This document shows positions 48,097 through 57,484 of a stretch of DNA of 64,000 nucleotides, piece after piece (position 1 is the first letter of the stretch; every line of letters starts with the position of its first letter). The notes under the pieces were generated by a model that was not told where the DNA came from, searched no databases, and saw nothing but the letters and a program-made list of their open reading frames with translations. Location of the stretch: positions 120,441,515 through 120,505,514 of the forward strand of contig OX328123.1 of assembly GCA_946811695.1 (NCBI GenBank), in the 5' to 3' direction. Source of the DNA: Gonocerus acuteangulatus (lineage: Eukaryota > Arthropoda > Insecta > Hemiptera > Coreidae). The position numbers were made by a program, and so were the translations under genes.

Positions 48097-48250
48097 AATA
48101 AGAAATCTTGATATAAATAATTCTGATTTTACCTAATCTTATTTTCAATGCAGCTTGACTGACATTGTTTCTGTATGCAAAATCATTTTCTATGTCACAG
48201 TCCTTTCCTCCTGACTCCATATCTTCATTGATTAGTGGAATAGTCGCCAT
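35205..48250 (-). CDS. TMBIM4-like: Lifeguard-4 / TMBIM4-like membrane protein, six coding exons
   Basis: The encoded protein belongs to the Bax-inhibitor-1/Lifeguard family, multi-pass Golgi/ER membrane proteins that modulate calcium leak and apoptosis. Exons on the minus strand are 48,133-48,250; 42,182-42,290; 40,757-40,862; 40,522-40,673; 39,136-39,268; 35,205-35,324. All introns have GT-AG ends and the frame joins across every junction, giving 245 residues, close to the roughly 240 usual for TMBIM4. The acidic N-terminus is followed by six or seven hydrophobic segments. Signature blocks are [13 protein letters not shown] (exon 2), KRDFSSLG (exon 4), FIVYDTQ (exon 5) and [17 protein letters not shown] (exon 6). 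The two aspartates in YDT and YLD match the conserved pair that gates family members. Introns are 5,842, 1,319, 83, 1,253 and 3,811 bases and are full of transposons. A non-coding first exon may lie upstream. The exact paralogue label is inferred from memory of the family. Confidence 0.9.
36366..36440 (+). mobile_element. tRNA-like SINE head in intron 5
   Basis: The text 'gtggttcaggtgctgcaacg' then 'gcctggagttcgaaagc' resembles a decayed A box and B box in tRNA spacing. It abuts the left side of the large palindrome. The call is weak. Confidence 0.35.
36470..37230. repeat. Large palindrome in intron 5 of the TMBIM4-like gene
   Basis: The left arm (36,470-36,841) and right arm (36,894-37,230) are inverted copies around a 52-base spacer. 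The left arm carries about 30 extra bases near 36,735. Arms agree closely: for example 'gccaagtttaagaatatacc' occurs in both orientations around the spacer. Identical 70-80-residue frames on opposite strands are simply the two arms and have no recognised domain. Transcription through it in either direction would give a long hairpin RNA. Confidence 0.9.
37364..37672 (+). pseudogene. Unidentified open frame, possible gene fragment
   Basis: An open stretch of about 103 codons ends at 37,672. Its sequence looks protein-like: [21 protein letters not shown], then a charged His/Asp/Glu/Lys-rich run, then [21 protein letters not shown] do not recognise the family. There is no stop in the upstream 24 codons before the first ATG at 37,439, which suggests a fragment with a lost 5' part, such as a retroposed or transposon-captured exon. 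It lies antisense in intron 5 of the TMBIM4-like gene. Confidence 0.35.
37700..38570 (+). repeat. Family F tandem array, about 122-bp units with direct-repeat flanks
   Basis: Five units of about 120-123 bp start near 37,846, 37,969, 38,090, 38,210 and 38,333. Each contains 'caagacctacctgtgtgc' then 'agtttggtcaaaatcggtca' and 'gacagacagctgaaagac'. The array is bracketed by direct copies of 'gtttcttaaaacatcaaata' at about 37,711 and 38,467. The same unit recurs at 62.46-63.06 kb. Confidence 0.85.
39359..39813. mobile_element. Pogo-like MITE with TA target duplication
   Basis: The element spans 39,361-39,811 with ends CAGTAAACTTCCTCTAATCC and GATTAAAGGAAGTTAACTG and longer imperfect inverted repeats that include 'tgataatcc'. 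It is flanked by TA on both sides. CAGT-type ends with TA duplication are typical of Tc1/mariner-pogo elements. It lies in intron 4 of the TMBIM4-like gene. The frame at 39,109-39,417 reads through it only by chance. Confidence 0.75.
41403..41783 (-). mobile_element. tRNA-derived SINE in intron 2
   Basis: On the minus strand the head reads GGTTAGCTCAGTGGTAGAGC (box A), then a 17-base arm, then AGGTTCAAAACCCG (box B), the best tRNA-like spacing in the window. A GC-richer body of about 280 bases follows and ends in a T-rich tract. The acceptor stem does not close, so it is a retroposon and not a tRNA gene. Confidence 0.75.
41890..42050 (+). mobile_element. Family B 3' end fragment in intron 2
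   Basis: AGAACAGACA, a TG/TA microsatellite (41,918-41,995) and 'aacctcaatagctacattct' are followed by a degenerate 'gaaagagctgaaat' end. This is the same order as the complete family B copy ending at 45,759. Confidence 0.6.
42700..43880 (+). pseudogene. Decayed LINE 3' fragment with RNase H, in intron 1
   Basis: An RNase H-like domain and the LINE C-terminus are split over two frameshifts (near 43,090 and 43,490). The first part has [35 protein letters not shown] and WLPGHEDI. The second has [17 protein letters not shown] and [17 protein letters not shown], the terminal CCHC motif. The first catalytic aspartate is replaced (FIHGSK instead of FTDGSK), and a TGA interrupts upstream at 42,807. 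It is antisense to the host gene. It is related to, but clearly different from, the intact LINE at 25.8 kb. Confidence 0.85.
44411..44596 (+). pseudogene. Tigger-like transposase N-terminus, broken
   Basis: The translation begins [23 protein letters not shown], hits a stop, and continues as [14 protein letters not shown] in the same phase. This is the CENP-B-like helix-turn-helix that starts pogo/Tigger transposases. A deletion removed part of the second helix, and the DDE domain is absent. Confidence 0.75.
44704..45759 (+). mobile_element. Family B (Helentron/HINE-like), complete copy 1
   Basis: It starts AAAAAAGGCTGTCACGCAGG with the mini-hairpin GCAGGAGCTGC, then AACTAAGCACTTTCCTC. The body holds about 3.5 tandem units of about 140 bp, each with 'taaaccccccc' and 'accgatttagtttatttt'. 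Next come 'tgttaacagacacacac', a TA microsatellite, and a hairpin ACTTTCCTTCGGAGGAAAGT that leads into the end GTGCTAAAA. The subterminal inverted repeat is AGCACTTTCCTC / GAGGAAAGTGCT. It has no coding capacity. Confidence 0.8.
46028..47248 (+). mobile_element. Family A, complete copy in intron 1
   Basis: The 5' module reads AAAAGTCTGATTCGCAGG, GCAGGAACTGC and GTCATCTTAGCGCAGTTCC. The body includes 'tctccgattgacatcgccta', 'gcgcgaatttcgccccaaac' and 'ccaaatttcatcacaatcgg', followed by GAACAGACA and a TA microsatellite (47,035-47,107). A strong hairpin GGTTCCTCCCTATGGGGGA...GGAACC then ends CGCGCTAAAA. The subterminal inverted repeat TTAGCGCxGTTCC / GGAACCGCGCTAA joins the ends. This is the reference copy for the family. 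Confidence 0.8.
47536..47568. repeat. Small perfect hairpin
   Basis: CCTGGCCTGA and TCAGGCCAGG form a 10-bp stem with a 13-base loop in a less AT-rich patch of intron 1. It may be the core of a small MITE. Confidence 0.6.
48030..48095. repeat. Poly-A tract of about 66 bases
   Basis: A very long A run 37 bases inside intron 1 from the first coding exon. It could be the tail of a retroposon whose 3' end is 'gtgactattaatt' at 48,017-48,029. Confidence 0.9.
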
Positions 48251-51152
48251 TTTCTCCTAAACTCTAAAATTAAAATTACTTTAAGAAATAACATAAAATT
48301 TAGTTTTCTTGTAACTTAAACAATCAAATTAAAAGTGAGATGTATTCCTAGAGGGAGAAATAAATGTATAATAACAAGCAGAAATTTGTAAAAAAATAAC
48401 TTTACCAAGTAGTTAAATTATAAATAAAACGCATTTATCCCTCTAATGGAATCATATTTTATTTTGAATAACACAATATCCAATGATAAAATTAATTTTG
48501 TTTTCTTTTCTTTAAAATAAATTGAAATGATATTATTCATGATACTCTCAAAGAATAAAAGAGGTAATGTGTAAAATGGGCAAAAAATACAATTGTAAAA
48601 GCAATTGTACAAGTGAAAGCAATCCTGATTTGAAGATAATTTTTTGATCGAGCTTTGATAGGTCCCTTTTAATTTATTAAGTTTTTTTTTTTTTTTAGGG
48701 TCCTACTCTACTAATTTCAAAATTAAAACTTTTTTTAAAAAATCTTTATTACAAGAAAGTATGAATGAAAATTAAATAGGAAAAAATTAACATTTCAGAA
48801 CATTAAACTTTAAAGTCGTTTTCTCAAAACTATGTTTTTCAAATCTGGCAATACTCCGGCGTCTTCAATTTTTGCCTGATCAACTTCAAATTTCAACTCC
48901 AGCTTCCTAATGATATTTGCTAGTAAAGTACGTAGTATTGTTTTGATTTATTGAATTGAAACAATTTTATGGCTGATTTTCGACAGATTTATTAATAGAA
49001 AATGAATAATTGTTCACTATTTTCGAAAAAAAATTAATATATCTTAAAAATCCTATGTACATTACTAGAATTATCCTTCTTCTTTCGAAATAATTTTAGT
49101 TTTTTTTTTTGTTTTAGATTAAAAGAGGGTTTTCGTTTCTCAGACGAAGCGCCGCTGTAAACTTTTTTTTTTGATACATTAACATCCCATTTAAAACATT
49201 TGATATAAGGAATTGAAAAATATTGATTTATTTGTTATTTATAAATTCAAGAAAATGACTGATTTTGATTGCACAAGTTTGTATTACCCCTTAAACAAAG
49301 CATTACTGTGCTAAATGTCATCAAAATCAGACAATTTTTGTGGATGATAAAGAACTAAATATATAAGTATATACATTTGAACTATTGTTTTTTTGTATTT
49401 TTTTTTTATACTTCCGTACTGCATCATACTGAAAAAACTATGTTAAAATAGAAATCAAAATTAATTGGATGGTAAATATTGTCAGAAAAATCCACCCTCA
49501 TGGATTTAATTATTGTCATAAGAATAATTTAGTGTTAATGAGCAGAGGATGATCGAGAAAATATTCCTAAATTTCTTTACATGCGCACTTCCAATTTCCA
49601 GGTCAGTTGGAAACAAATGAATGCTATAACAAACATTCCTGATAGAGACTTAAAAATCTGACATTTGGATCTTAATAAGAGCATCCATGCCATAGAAGTA
49701 AAAAAAAAAAAAATAATAATCAGTAATATATGGTCCATGCATGACAGACTTCTAACATATAGCTTAAGCACAACTTCAAAGTTATCAACATATTTTATTT
49801 ATTTTTTCAATTTAAGAGCTCTGTAACTAAGACTATAAGCTCTTAAACAAACAAAAAATATTACAAATTATCAACATATAAAAAGAAAAGAAATATGATT
49901 TGTAATACTAGGAGCTGTATGGTGATAGTTCATCGTGAGCTATTGAAAGAAGTCACCAACCTTCCCTTTTAGTAATGAACATTGGCCTTTCAATGGAACA
50001 GTAATTCTCAGTGATGAGAGTAAAACTAGCCAAACTTTTTAAGGGGACTGTGGGCTCTGGTGCCAGGTATGCTGAGGTGAATTTGGACCAGTTGTAGTAA
50101 CCACAATAAGGATGAGGCATTGTCGCAAAAGGTCTATGCTATAATAAAAGAATTTTGTGGGAGGTTGATAGCCATTTTTTTTTAAACAAAATAAATATGG
50201 AGAAAACTACTTTTCAGTCTTTTTGTGATTATTAATACAATTAAGTATATTGATACAAGAGAGTCATTGACAATATGTAAAATTTAACCAGTCCTCCATA
50301 ATCTAATAAGTTTATGTTCTGCTTGTCTTCATTCCACATGAGCTGTAACATGTATGTATGTTATAATCATTAAAGCAGTTAAATTCTTTCATATGGCGCG
50401 CAAACGAAACATAAAACATCGCCAACACAAAACAATAAATGATAAGAAAACAACAATATTGACAACAATAATAAACATCATTTTTCGGATTAAATTTGAC
50501 CCTACAGGTGAAATATAGATATCTGTAAAGTAAAAACTTGAGAATATAACAAACGAATAGATGTCATACTTACAAACAATTTTTGCACAGAATATTAAAT
50601 GATAAAAGTCTATGTATAATGAGACAAATATATAACCTAGAGACTGTTTTCTTGAAGGTTATGTACACTTTGACATTGATAAGAGAATTTGATTATGACA
50701 TTTCTTTATTTTCTCTTTCTTCTATTCTACGTTATTTATGTTTTGTTTTTTTAACCAAAGATATTTTGATATTTACTGCAATTTCTTTATTTTAAGAGCG
50801 AGTAAATTTCCTATTTAGTAGTAAACTGTAAAAAATGTGGAGGCATTGGCAAAAACGACTTGTTCAGTTGTTATTGGCAAAAAAATATGCGCCTTTGAAA
50901 ATATAAATTAAATATTTTACTTCTGAGTCATTTATGTGGACACTTACTCTTTATGCTCTTAATATACTAAATATCAAACCAGTCGCTTTAATTTCCTTAA
51001 AAAGTACCTACTCAATTTTCTCAGTTTTTCCTCCAGTGAACATTTAAACAGCTTCTTTTGGGAAGTATAGAGGTATATATTGATTTCTAGTGATTTGTCT
51101 AAGGAAAAGGGAGGGAGAATCAAGCACAACCCTCAGTTCTCACTAAGATGAC
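48251..51152. other. 5' flank of the TMBIM4-like gene; no second gene recognised
   Basis: AT-rich DNA without a TATA/Inr pair that I can defend. At about 49,958-50,150 the plus strand contains HWPFNGTVILSDESK and a following broken stretch, which faintly resembles the SDES motif of Tc1-type transposases. Confidence 0.35.
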
Positions 51153-51833
51153 TTACAGTCCAGGCAACGAATGCTTGAAAACAGCTATAGGTGGAAATTT
51201 TTGGAACACAATTTTGGACTTCGTAACTTTGTTTGGGCTGGTTAGGAGATGAACATATCAAAAGTCCTCGCCCGTAGCCTTTGTGCCGGAGGGGGGGGGG
51301 GTTTAGAAGATCCCTTTTTTCGGGTTTTAACTTATACCTCGGAAACCCTGCGTCTTAGCGACATGACTATTCTATAACAAATGAAATTTGATTAAATTTC
51401 CTAAAAGTTCTATTCAATAAAGTTTTTCGAGATATCTTTACTTTTCGAAATATCCGCTCTTGAAAGTCTGTCATTTTGGGTAAAAACACTTTTGCCGCAT
51501 ATGTTTTCCACGTTTTGACCGGATAACTCTTCAACGATGAAGACTTTCAAGAGCGGATATTTCGAAAACTAAAGATGTCACGAAAAACTTTATGGAATAG
51601 AACTTTTAGGAAATTTAATCACCTTTCATTTGTTATAGAATAGTCATGTCGCTAGGACGCAGGGTTTCCGAGGCATAAATGAAAACCCGAAAAATGGGAC
51701 CTTCTAAACCCCCCCCCCGGCACAAAGGCTACTGGCGAGGGCTTTTGATCTGTTCACCTCCTATCCAGCCCAAAGAAAGTTACGAAGTCAAAAATTTTGT
51801 TCCATCTATAACTGTTCGTTGCCTGGACTGTTA
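51153..51833. mobile_element. Family D foldback element, 3-bp TSD (copy 2)
   Basis: The element spans 51,156-51,830, starts CAGTCCAGGCAACGAA and ends with its complement. TTA flanks it on both sides. The arms (about 385 and 290 bp) are inverted copies meeting near 51,541, with almost no loop. It shares all blocks with the copy at 2.07-3.40 kb. Confidence 0.78.
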
Positions 51834-52642
51834 GTGACAAATACTCGTTCTTACGAGTGTTAGTAAACTCATCAAAAGCAGGATACCCGTTCAGGAGAAG
51901 AACATCGCCGCTTTTATTATAAAACTTTAATACGCTTTCTTAAAAAAAAAAAGTTTTTAAAAATTACTTAAACTTTGTTTTATTGACAATTACATAAAAC
52001 CTAGATGAAGGAAAGCGGCTGTGGACAAGACAATGAATATTGGTCCGACATCGAAATCTAGCTCGACAAAACTGAAAAATAAAGTATTATTTATCTGGCT
52101 GGGAATACCTAGGCAGACTAGATAATAAGAGACCATATTAAGTTTTAAAAATCGCAGGACAAATGGCACAGTCTTTCTTCAAAAGAAGGAAACTAATACT
52201 TCCTAAACCACTAAATGAGCTCATCTTGTCTCTGAGAACCACGAAATGTTTCACTATAACGAGCGTCCCTGTGACTTCGGGAGCCCACCGAAAGTGAACC
52301 GGACAGCTATTAGGAGATAGTGGGTCGAGTAATCACTATTCAACATTGTCCCTACCTTCGAATATGCCTCCTAATTCAGACAGGCAGACGAATTTTTACA
52401 TTCGGAATGCGCTTTCATTCCCGCCTTCACGAAGAACCTTAATCCATTAGATACTACAAGATAAGAGGAAATAATATTAAATTTGAACATAAGAATGGCA
52501 ATTTAAAATTAAAGTGAAGTAAATTAAACACACTTCTTCAAATGAAATGGATGGATTGTAGGAGCTTGGTAAATTAAAGAAAAAATTCCATTATTTTTAG
52601 TTATTGACGTTCCTTTATATTTGTCAGATATCATCAGGATAA
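51834..52642. other. No gene; possible LINE endonuclease trace
   Basis: Minus-strand translation near 52.25-52.35 kb gives SDYSTHYLLIAVRF, a faint match to the end of an APE endonuclease (SDHxLL-type). It is too short to call. Confidence 0.3.
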
Positions 52643-53176
52643 AAAAGTCCGAATCGCAGGGACTGCGTCATCTTAGCGCGGTTCCGTTAATATCTCTAGT
52701 GCTATTAGTAAAGGAATAGTAGGGGTTTGATCTTTCGTGAAAAATATAAAATAAAATCTCTAAGAGAAAATATATTTAAGGCGCCACAACAGGAAACTGA
52801 CAGTACATGGCGACTTCCCCTCCTTCTCAACATTCGCTTTTGGAAACACTATAACAATGTTTCACATTTTCTTACCTTGTTTTAGTCAAATAATCGTTTT
52901 ACTGTTAAATACAATTAAAATAAGCAAACACCAGTTAAAACGTTAGCTAAACAGATACAAAAACCCGTACAAAAGAGCAAAACTAACAATTGCGAATTTT
53001 GACTCCAAAAAAATTACATCCGAACCTTTTTCGTAGAAAATTTAGTAACCTTTCGATCGTTTAACTTCCGCTTACCAAGATTCCCAGCCGTTTTCGAGAT
53101 ATTAGGGAAAATATAGATAGAATAGATGTGATGTCCAAATAGTAAGGAACGTGTGTTATGAAAAAAAAAAAATTAT
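52643..53176 (+). mobile_element. Family A 5' part
   Basis: The 5' module AAAAAAGTCCGAATCGCAGG and GTCATCTTAGCGCGGTTCC is followed by the body with 'ggcgccacaacaggaaactg' and a form of 'cccagccgttttcgaga'. It is cut at about 53,176 by the MITE that starts there. Confidence 0.7.
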
Positions 53177-53433
53177 ATCGTCCCTGTCATGTCAAACTAT
53201 CGAATATGCAAAATCTCGTTTTTCAGATTCGAGACGTTTCTCTTGAATTGTAGACGATACGGCTTCTCGCAAATTGTCGCAACTCAAACCCCTTTAGAAT
53301 AGCCTTTTATGCCTTAAAGAATGAACCGGATAAGACATTTTTTCAATATATTACTTCTTCAAATGACAGAATATGTTCGTTCTCAAGCTTGCCCCGATTT
53401 TCATATTCGATAGTTTGGCATGGTAGGGACGAT
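53177..53433. mobile_element. Family G MITE, complete
   Basis: The inverted ends ATCGTCCCTGTCATGTCAAA and GGCATGGTAGGGACGAT extend over more than 30 bases to include 'ctatcgaatatg'. It is inserted in family A sequence. A truncated copy lies in intron 3 of the Osiris gene (60,540). No target duplication is certain. Confidence 0.7.
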
Positions 53434-53500
53434 GTAATCTACATCTCCCGCATGAGAATCCAAGGCCACTGTTCCACAGGGAGTCCCCGTACTTTTAGTT
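53434..53500 (-). mobile_element. SINE fragment
   Basis: On the minus strand 'ccttggattctcatgcggga' repeats the phrase at about 4,101. Confidence 0.4.
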
Positions 53501-54183
53501 ATTACTAACATTATCGTTTTATATTGAAAGCTGTTGGTCTTACAATAACATTACAATTATTTTAATTTAAGGAAAGGATGGGATAGCTAGTACTAAACGT
53601 TTTCTAACAGTAGTGAATGGGTAATCTTTGAGAAGGATGATTCACGCGAAAAAAAAATCGATGCGCCTAGGGCTTTTCGTTTGTAGACTCCCAGATACTT
53701 TTTTCGGAGGTTCCCTAACGCAGGGGAAAGAATGCAACAATTTTTTCTCTTTTTATGTCACTTTTTAATTATTTGTGCTTTTTTTTAATGCATTGAACTG
53801 TGAGATGTGAATTTTATTGACTTAGAGATCATTCTATAAGCATGAGGGAGAAGGCGGATAGAGTAATTAGTAGTAGTTACAAAGGGCCGGGTGAATAAAA
53901 AGAAGTAGGACAAGTAAAAGCTCGTGGAGTCTCAAGAAACAAGTAAACACTTAAATTGAAGTGAATAAAACAAGTATTTACTATTACTTGCAAGTAAATA
54001 CTTGTACGGCAAGTATATACTAAGTAAACGCCTAAATTGGTGTGAATAAGCGAAAGTAAATACTTCCGTGGCGAGTAAATACTTGTAGATTTGCAAGTTC
54101 ACCTGACCCCAGAGTTGCCAGCCCGTACTTGCATTTCGAGATGGCTCCTTAGTTAAGGGAACGATCTACAATTACGTATTCAG

Positions 54184-54601
54184 GGGTTTTTGGGGTCGCT
54201 GATTACGAATCCGTTATCAGAATTTAAAAAAAATCAAAATGGCGGATCTAATATGGTGTCTTTTTATACGAAAAAACGTGAACAAAATGAAAAAAATTAC
54301 CAATTGGTCTAAAATTATTTTTTTTTTGTGTGGTTATTAGGGTCTGTGATTACAAATTTATCGAAAATGAAAAAAATCAAAATTGCGGAATGCAATATGG
54401 TGACGGGCTATACGCAAAAAACGTGCTAAAAATTAAATGAAAATTTATCCATTGACCTTAAACTTACTTTTAGCACTTTCCTCCGAAGGAAAGTAGCTAT
54501 TGAGGTTGGACTCATGACGGAATTTTTGAAAAATTTCTTCAAATCTTTATCGATCCTACCTAGTAGACAGCGAAAATGACCCCCGTTAAAATTTATATAT
54601 A

Positions 54602-54694
<93 letters not shown>

Positions 54695-56090
54695 CTGTTA
54701 ACACGATAGCGGCCAGAGTTTTTGTTTTTTCGTCACGAAACTTGGTATATAGCATTCAATTAGCAAACGATTGAACGAGTTCGTTAACCACCAAAGTCGG
54801 TCCACCGGAAGGGGGGGGGGTTACCCCGAACCCAAAACACTAATTTGACTATGTCAGCCGTAATATTTGTTATATTTCAACGAAACTTGGTATTCGGAGT
54901 GGTAATATAGAGAGAAAAGTGAGATATGAAAATGAACTAAATCGGTTCATTAGAAGGGGGGGGGGGGGGGGGTTTACTGCAGGCCTACAATACCAATTCG
55001 CCACTACCAGCCGTGATTTTTGGTATATTTCGACGAAACTCGGTATTCGTAGTGGTAATCCACAGGTAAATATGTGTTGTAAAAATAAACTAAATCGGTT
55101 CATTAGGAGGGGGGGGGGTTTACTCCGGACCCACAATACCAATTCGCCACTACCAGCCATGATTTTTGGTATATTTCGACAAAAGTCGGTATTCGTAGTG
55201 GTAATCCACAGGAAAATATATGTTGTAAAAATAAACTAAATAGGTTCATTAGGGGGGGGGGGTTACTCCGGAACCACAATACCAATTCGCCACTACCAGC
55301 CGTAATTTTTGGTATATTTCGACGAAACTCGGTATTCGTAGTGGTAATCTACAGGTAAATATGTGTTGTAAAAATAAACTAAATCGGTTCATTAGAAGGG
55401 GGGGGGGGTTTACTCCGGACCCAAATTCCTAATATACTCTTACCGGTCGTAATTTCTGCTGTATTGTAACGAAACGCAGTATACGTCGTGGGTAACTCAT
55501 GAGAAAGAAGTGTTGTAAAAATGAGCTAAATCGGTCAATCGGAAAGGGGGGTTTACTTTGTAATATATTTCAATAGAAAAGCCAGCCAGACGTAGGTTCA
55601 CAAAGGCGCCGCAAGGAGCGCTAGAGGGACTGTATCCGGTTCCTTCGTTAGATCAAAATACGATAATATGACGTTTTTTGTATTTATTACGTAGTGTAGT
55701 AGGTACCATGTGTAAACATAACTCTGGAAGAAAGTTAATAATTGATCAGTTACTCATTACAAATATAAAAGAGAACTATTCATGTTTTTATTTTATTTAT
55801 GTAGGATATTTTAAGCAAATTGTTCTGGAAAGCAGTCTACACTACCCAAATTCTGAGGAAAGTGCTTAGTTATGCAGCTCCTGCGTGACGGACTTTTTTG
55901 TGATTATTAGGGACTGTGATTACAAATTTATCAAAAATCAAAAACATCAAAATGGCGGAATGCAATATGGCGTCGTGTTATACGAAAACACTTCGTAAAA
56001 AGGAAATACAAAATTATCCATTGATCTTAAACTTACTGTTTTGTGATTATTAGGGTCTGTGATTACAAATTTATCAAAACTGCCAACTCC
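54184..56090 (+). repeat. Tandem repeat of about 140 bp, interrupted by family B
   Basis: Units carry 'gtgattacaaatttatc', 'aaaatggcggaatgcaatat' and 'atccattgaccttaaactta'. Two units lie at 54,184-54,467 and one and a half at 55,900-56,090. The break between them is exactly the family B element. Confidence 0.75.
54468..55899 (-). mobile_element. Family B, complete copy 2
   Basis: On the minus strand it starts AAAAAAGTCCGTCACGCAGG at about 55,899 and ends GGAAAGTGCTAAAA at 54,468. It has the family's mini-hairpin, subterminal inverted repeats, terminal hairpin and TA microsatellites (54,595-54,690). About five tandem units of about 145 bp (54,785-55,560) are separated by G runs, against about 3.5 in copy 1. 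The overlapping glycine/proline-rich frames come from the G runs. Confidence 0.8.
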
Positions 56091-56399
56091 ATGATGAAAA
56101 AACTCTAAAAAACTCTCCTTTTGTCCCAACTTTTTTTCGACTTTTGGCCGCATTTTAGGCATTCCGTCACACTGTGCCGCGTAGTGTCAAACATTACAGA
56201 AACCGGCGAAATATAAGTCCCGATCTATCTAGCGAGGGACTAGTACGGTTCGAGAGCGGAAGTGTCAATTTTATTAGAAGCTACTTTCTCGATGAAAACA
56301 CCTAAGCTCGAGGTGGATTGTTAGCGGCAAGAAAAAAATGGATCTTTTTCTCAGATATGTCAGTGATTCAGGATATCAAAGTGGTGTAGGGTATCAAAA

Positions 56400-56600
56400 A
56401 TTGATCGGCTAAACATGCCTATGCCATTTCTTTAGCCGATGTAATTTTCGGCAACATTGGTTTATTTAATACACCGGTGTACTCTTTCAATAACGCTACA
56501 AAAATAGCCCTACTGTCACAACCAGCAATCGTATCGCTTTCATTCATAGCTGCAAAATGGCAATCACAATCAGGCACAACTGCTGACTACTCAGCAAATA
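56400..56600 (-). pseudogene. Possible SANT/zeste-like domain relic
   Basis: Minus-strand translation contains IFVALLKEYTGVLNKPMLP, then KITSAKEMA, a stop, and CLADQF. This resembles the N-terminal half of the Myb/SANT-like DNA-binding domain common in insect transposon-derived proteins. The match is from memory, the frame is broken, and no nuclease domain is visible. Confidence 0.3.
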
Positions 56601-57111
56601 GGATATGAGTTGTGTTGGCAAGAAGTTAAAAAAGAACTTTAAGGATAATGGGATAAAATGGACGGAAAGGCGCAACAGGAAAGATATGTAGCCGTGGGCC
56701 GCTACGAGTATTTACTTGCATTTCTAGTGAACTCGTTTGACTTGCGAGTAAATACTTGCAAGTACACTCTCGAAATGGCATGTAAACGGTAGTAAACGGT
56801 CACGATTAAACTCTTCACTTTATTCACATCGGTTTACTTGCCCTCTAAATACTTGTGACACTTTACTTGTTAGCAAATACTCGTCCTACTCGTTTTTATT
56901 CACCCGGCCCTAAGAAACGGTTGTTTCTTTGTAACTTGGCTACTGTCAATTTCCTGTGCCCTATAACACATAAAATATTGCATTTATTCAAAATAAATTT
57001 TTCACGAAAGATTAAAACCACCATTAACGGTTTACAATCCTTAACAAATGTCACGAGGGATAAGAAAGGAAACGCACTAAGATGACGCATTTCCTGCGAG
57101 TCGAGCCTTTA

Positions 57112-57190
57112 TGAAAGAAAGTCATCAAAGTCGGAATCGAACCCACGACCGTAGGCACGGAGTGCACAAGCCTTAGCATTAGCTAGTACT
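57112..57190 (-). mobile_element. tRNA-derived SINE fragment
   Basis: On the minus strand, GTGGGTTCGATTCCGACT is a good box B, preceded by 'gctaatgctaaggcttgtgc'. Only the tRNA-like half is present, about 300 bases upstream of the Osiris gene. Confidence 0.55.
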
Positions 57191-57447
57191 TTTTTGGTGA
57201 GAAAAATTTCTCTGTTTCGCAAATTCACAAAGGCGAATTAACGGAGTACCAGTCTGTAAAATGGTTTGTTTACTCGCCTAAAAATGTATTCATAAACATG
57301 AGTTCGCCAAATAAAATCATTCACATATGACGGTGACTGATTATTATTATACCGTCAAGTTTGACAATGTCTTCTTGATATTCATCAGCTGATTGATAAC
57401 ACGAAGAGCAAGACAGTGAGAGCTGTCAATCCTAGGGGGTGGGAGTG

Positions 57448-57455
57448 TATATAAA
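57448..57455 (+). promoter_or_regulatory. TATA box of the Osiris gene
   Basis: TATATAAA sits 37 bases before the ATG at 57,485. A CAGTC initiator-like word at 57,480-57,484 lies about 33 bases downstream. If both are used, the 5' leader is only a few bases long; start from another site is possible. Confidence 0.55.
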
Positions 57456-57484
57456 CCACGCCTCCGTAGCGATAAGGCACAGTC

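Larger units (their letters stand above)
53883..56911. mobile_element. 3.0-kb element with AGGGCCGGGTGAATAAAAA ends
   Basis: The inverted ends match for about 30 bases: AGGGCCGGGTGAATAAAAA on the left and its complement on the right, each followed by a 'gtaggac' block. Inside both ends lie stretches rich in 'aagtaaatacttg' in opposite orientation. The interior holds a tandem repeat of about 140 bp, a family B element and a decayed coding trace at 56.40-56.60 kb. No clear target duplication is seen, so the superfamily is open. Confidence 0.6.
53625..57110 (-). mobile_element. Family A copy split by a 3-kb TIR element
   Basis: On the minus strand the 5' module is at about 57,105-57,068 (GACTCGCAGGAAATGCGTCA). 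The copy runs to 56,912, is interrupted, and resumes at 53,882. There the block 'ccctgcgttagggaacctcc' down to 'ttttttttcgcgtgaat' matches the copy at 18.2-19.6 kb. The interrupting element is therefore younger. Confidence 0.55.

Noticed and set aside
49958..50150. Tc1-like transposase relic (HWPFNGTVILSDESK)
   Set aside because: Only one short motif resembles the family and stops follow at once. It is mentioned in the flank entry but not called.
54870..55285. Pro/Leu- or Gly-rich frames within family B copy 2
   Set aside because: They repeat with the tandem unit and depend on G-run length, which is hypervariable.
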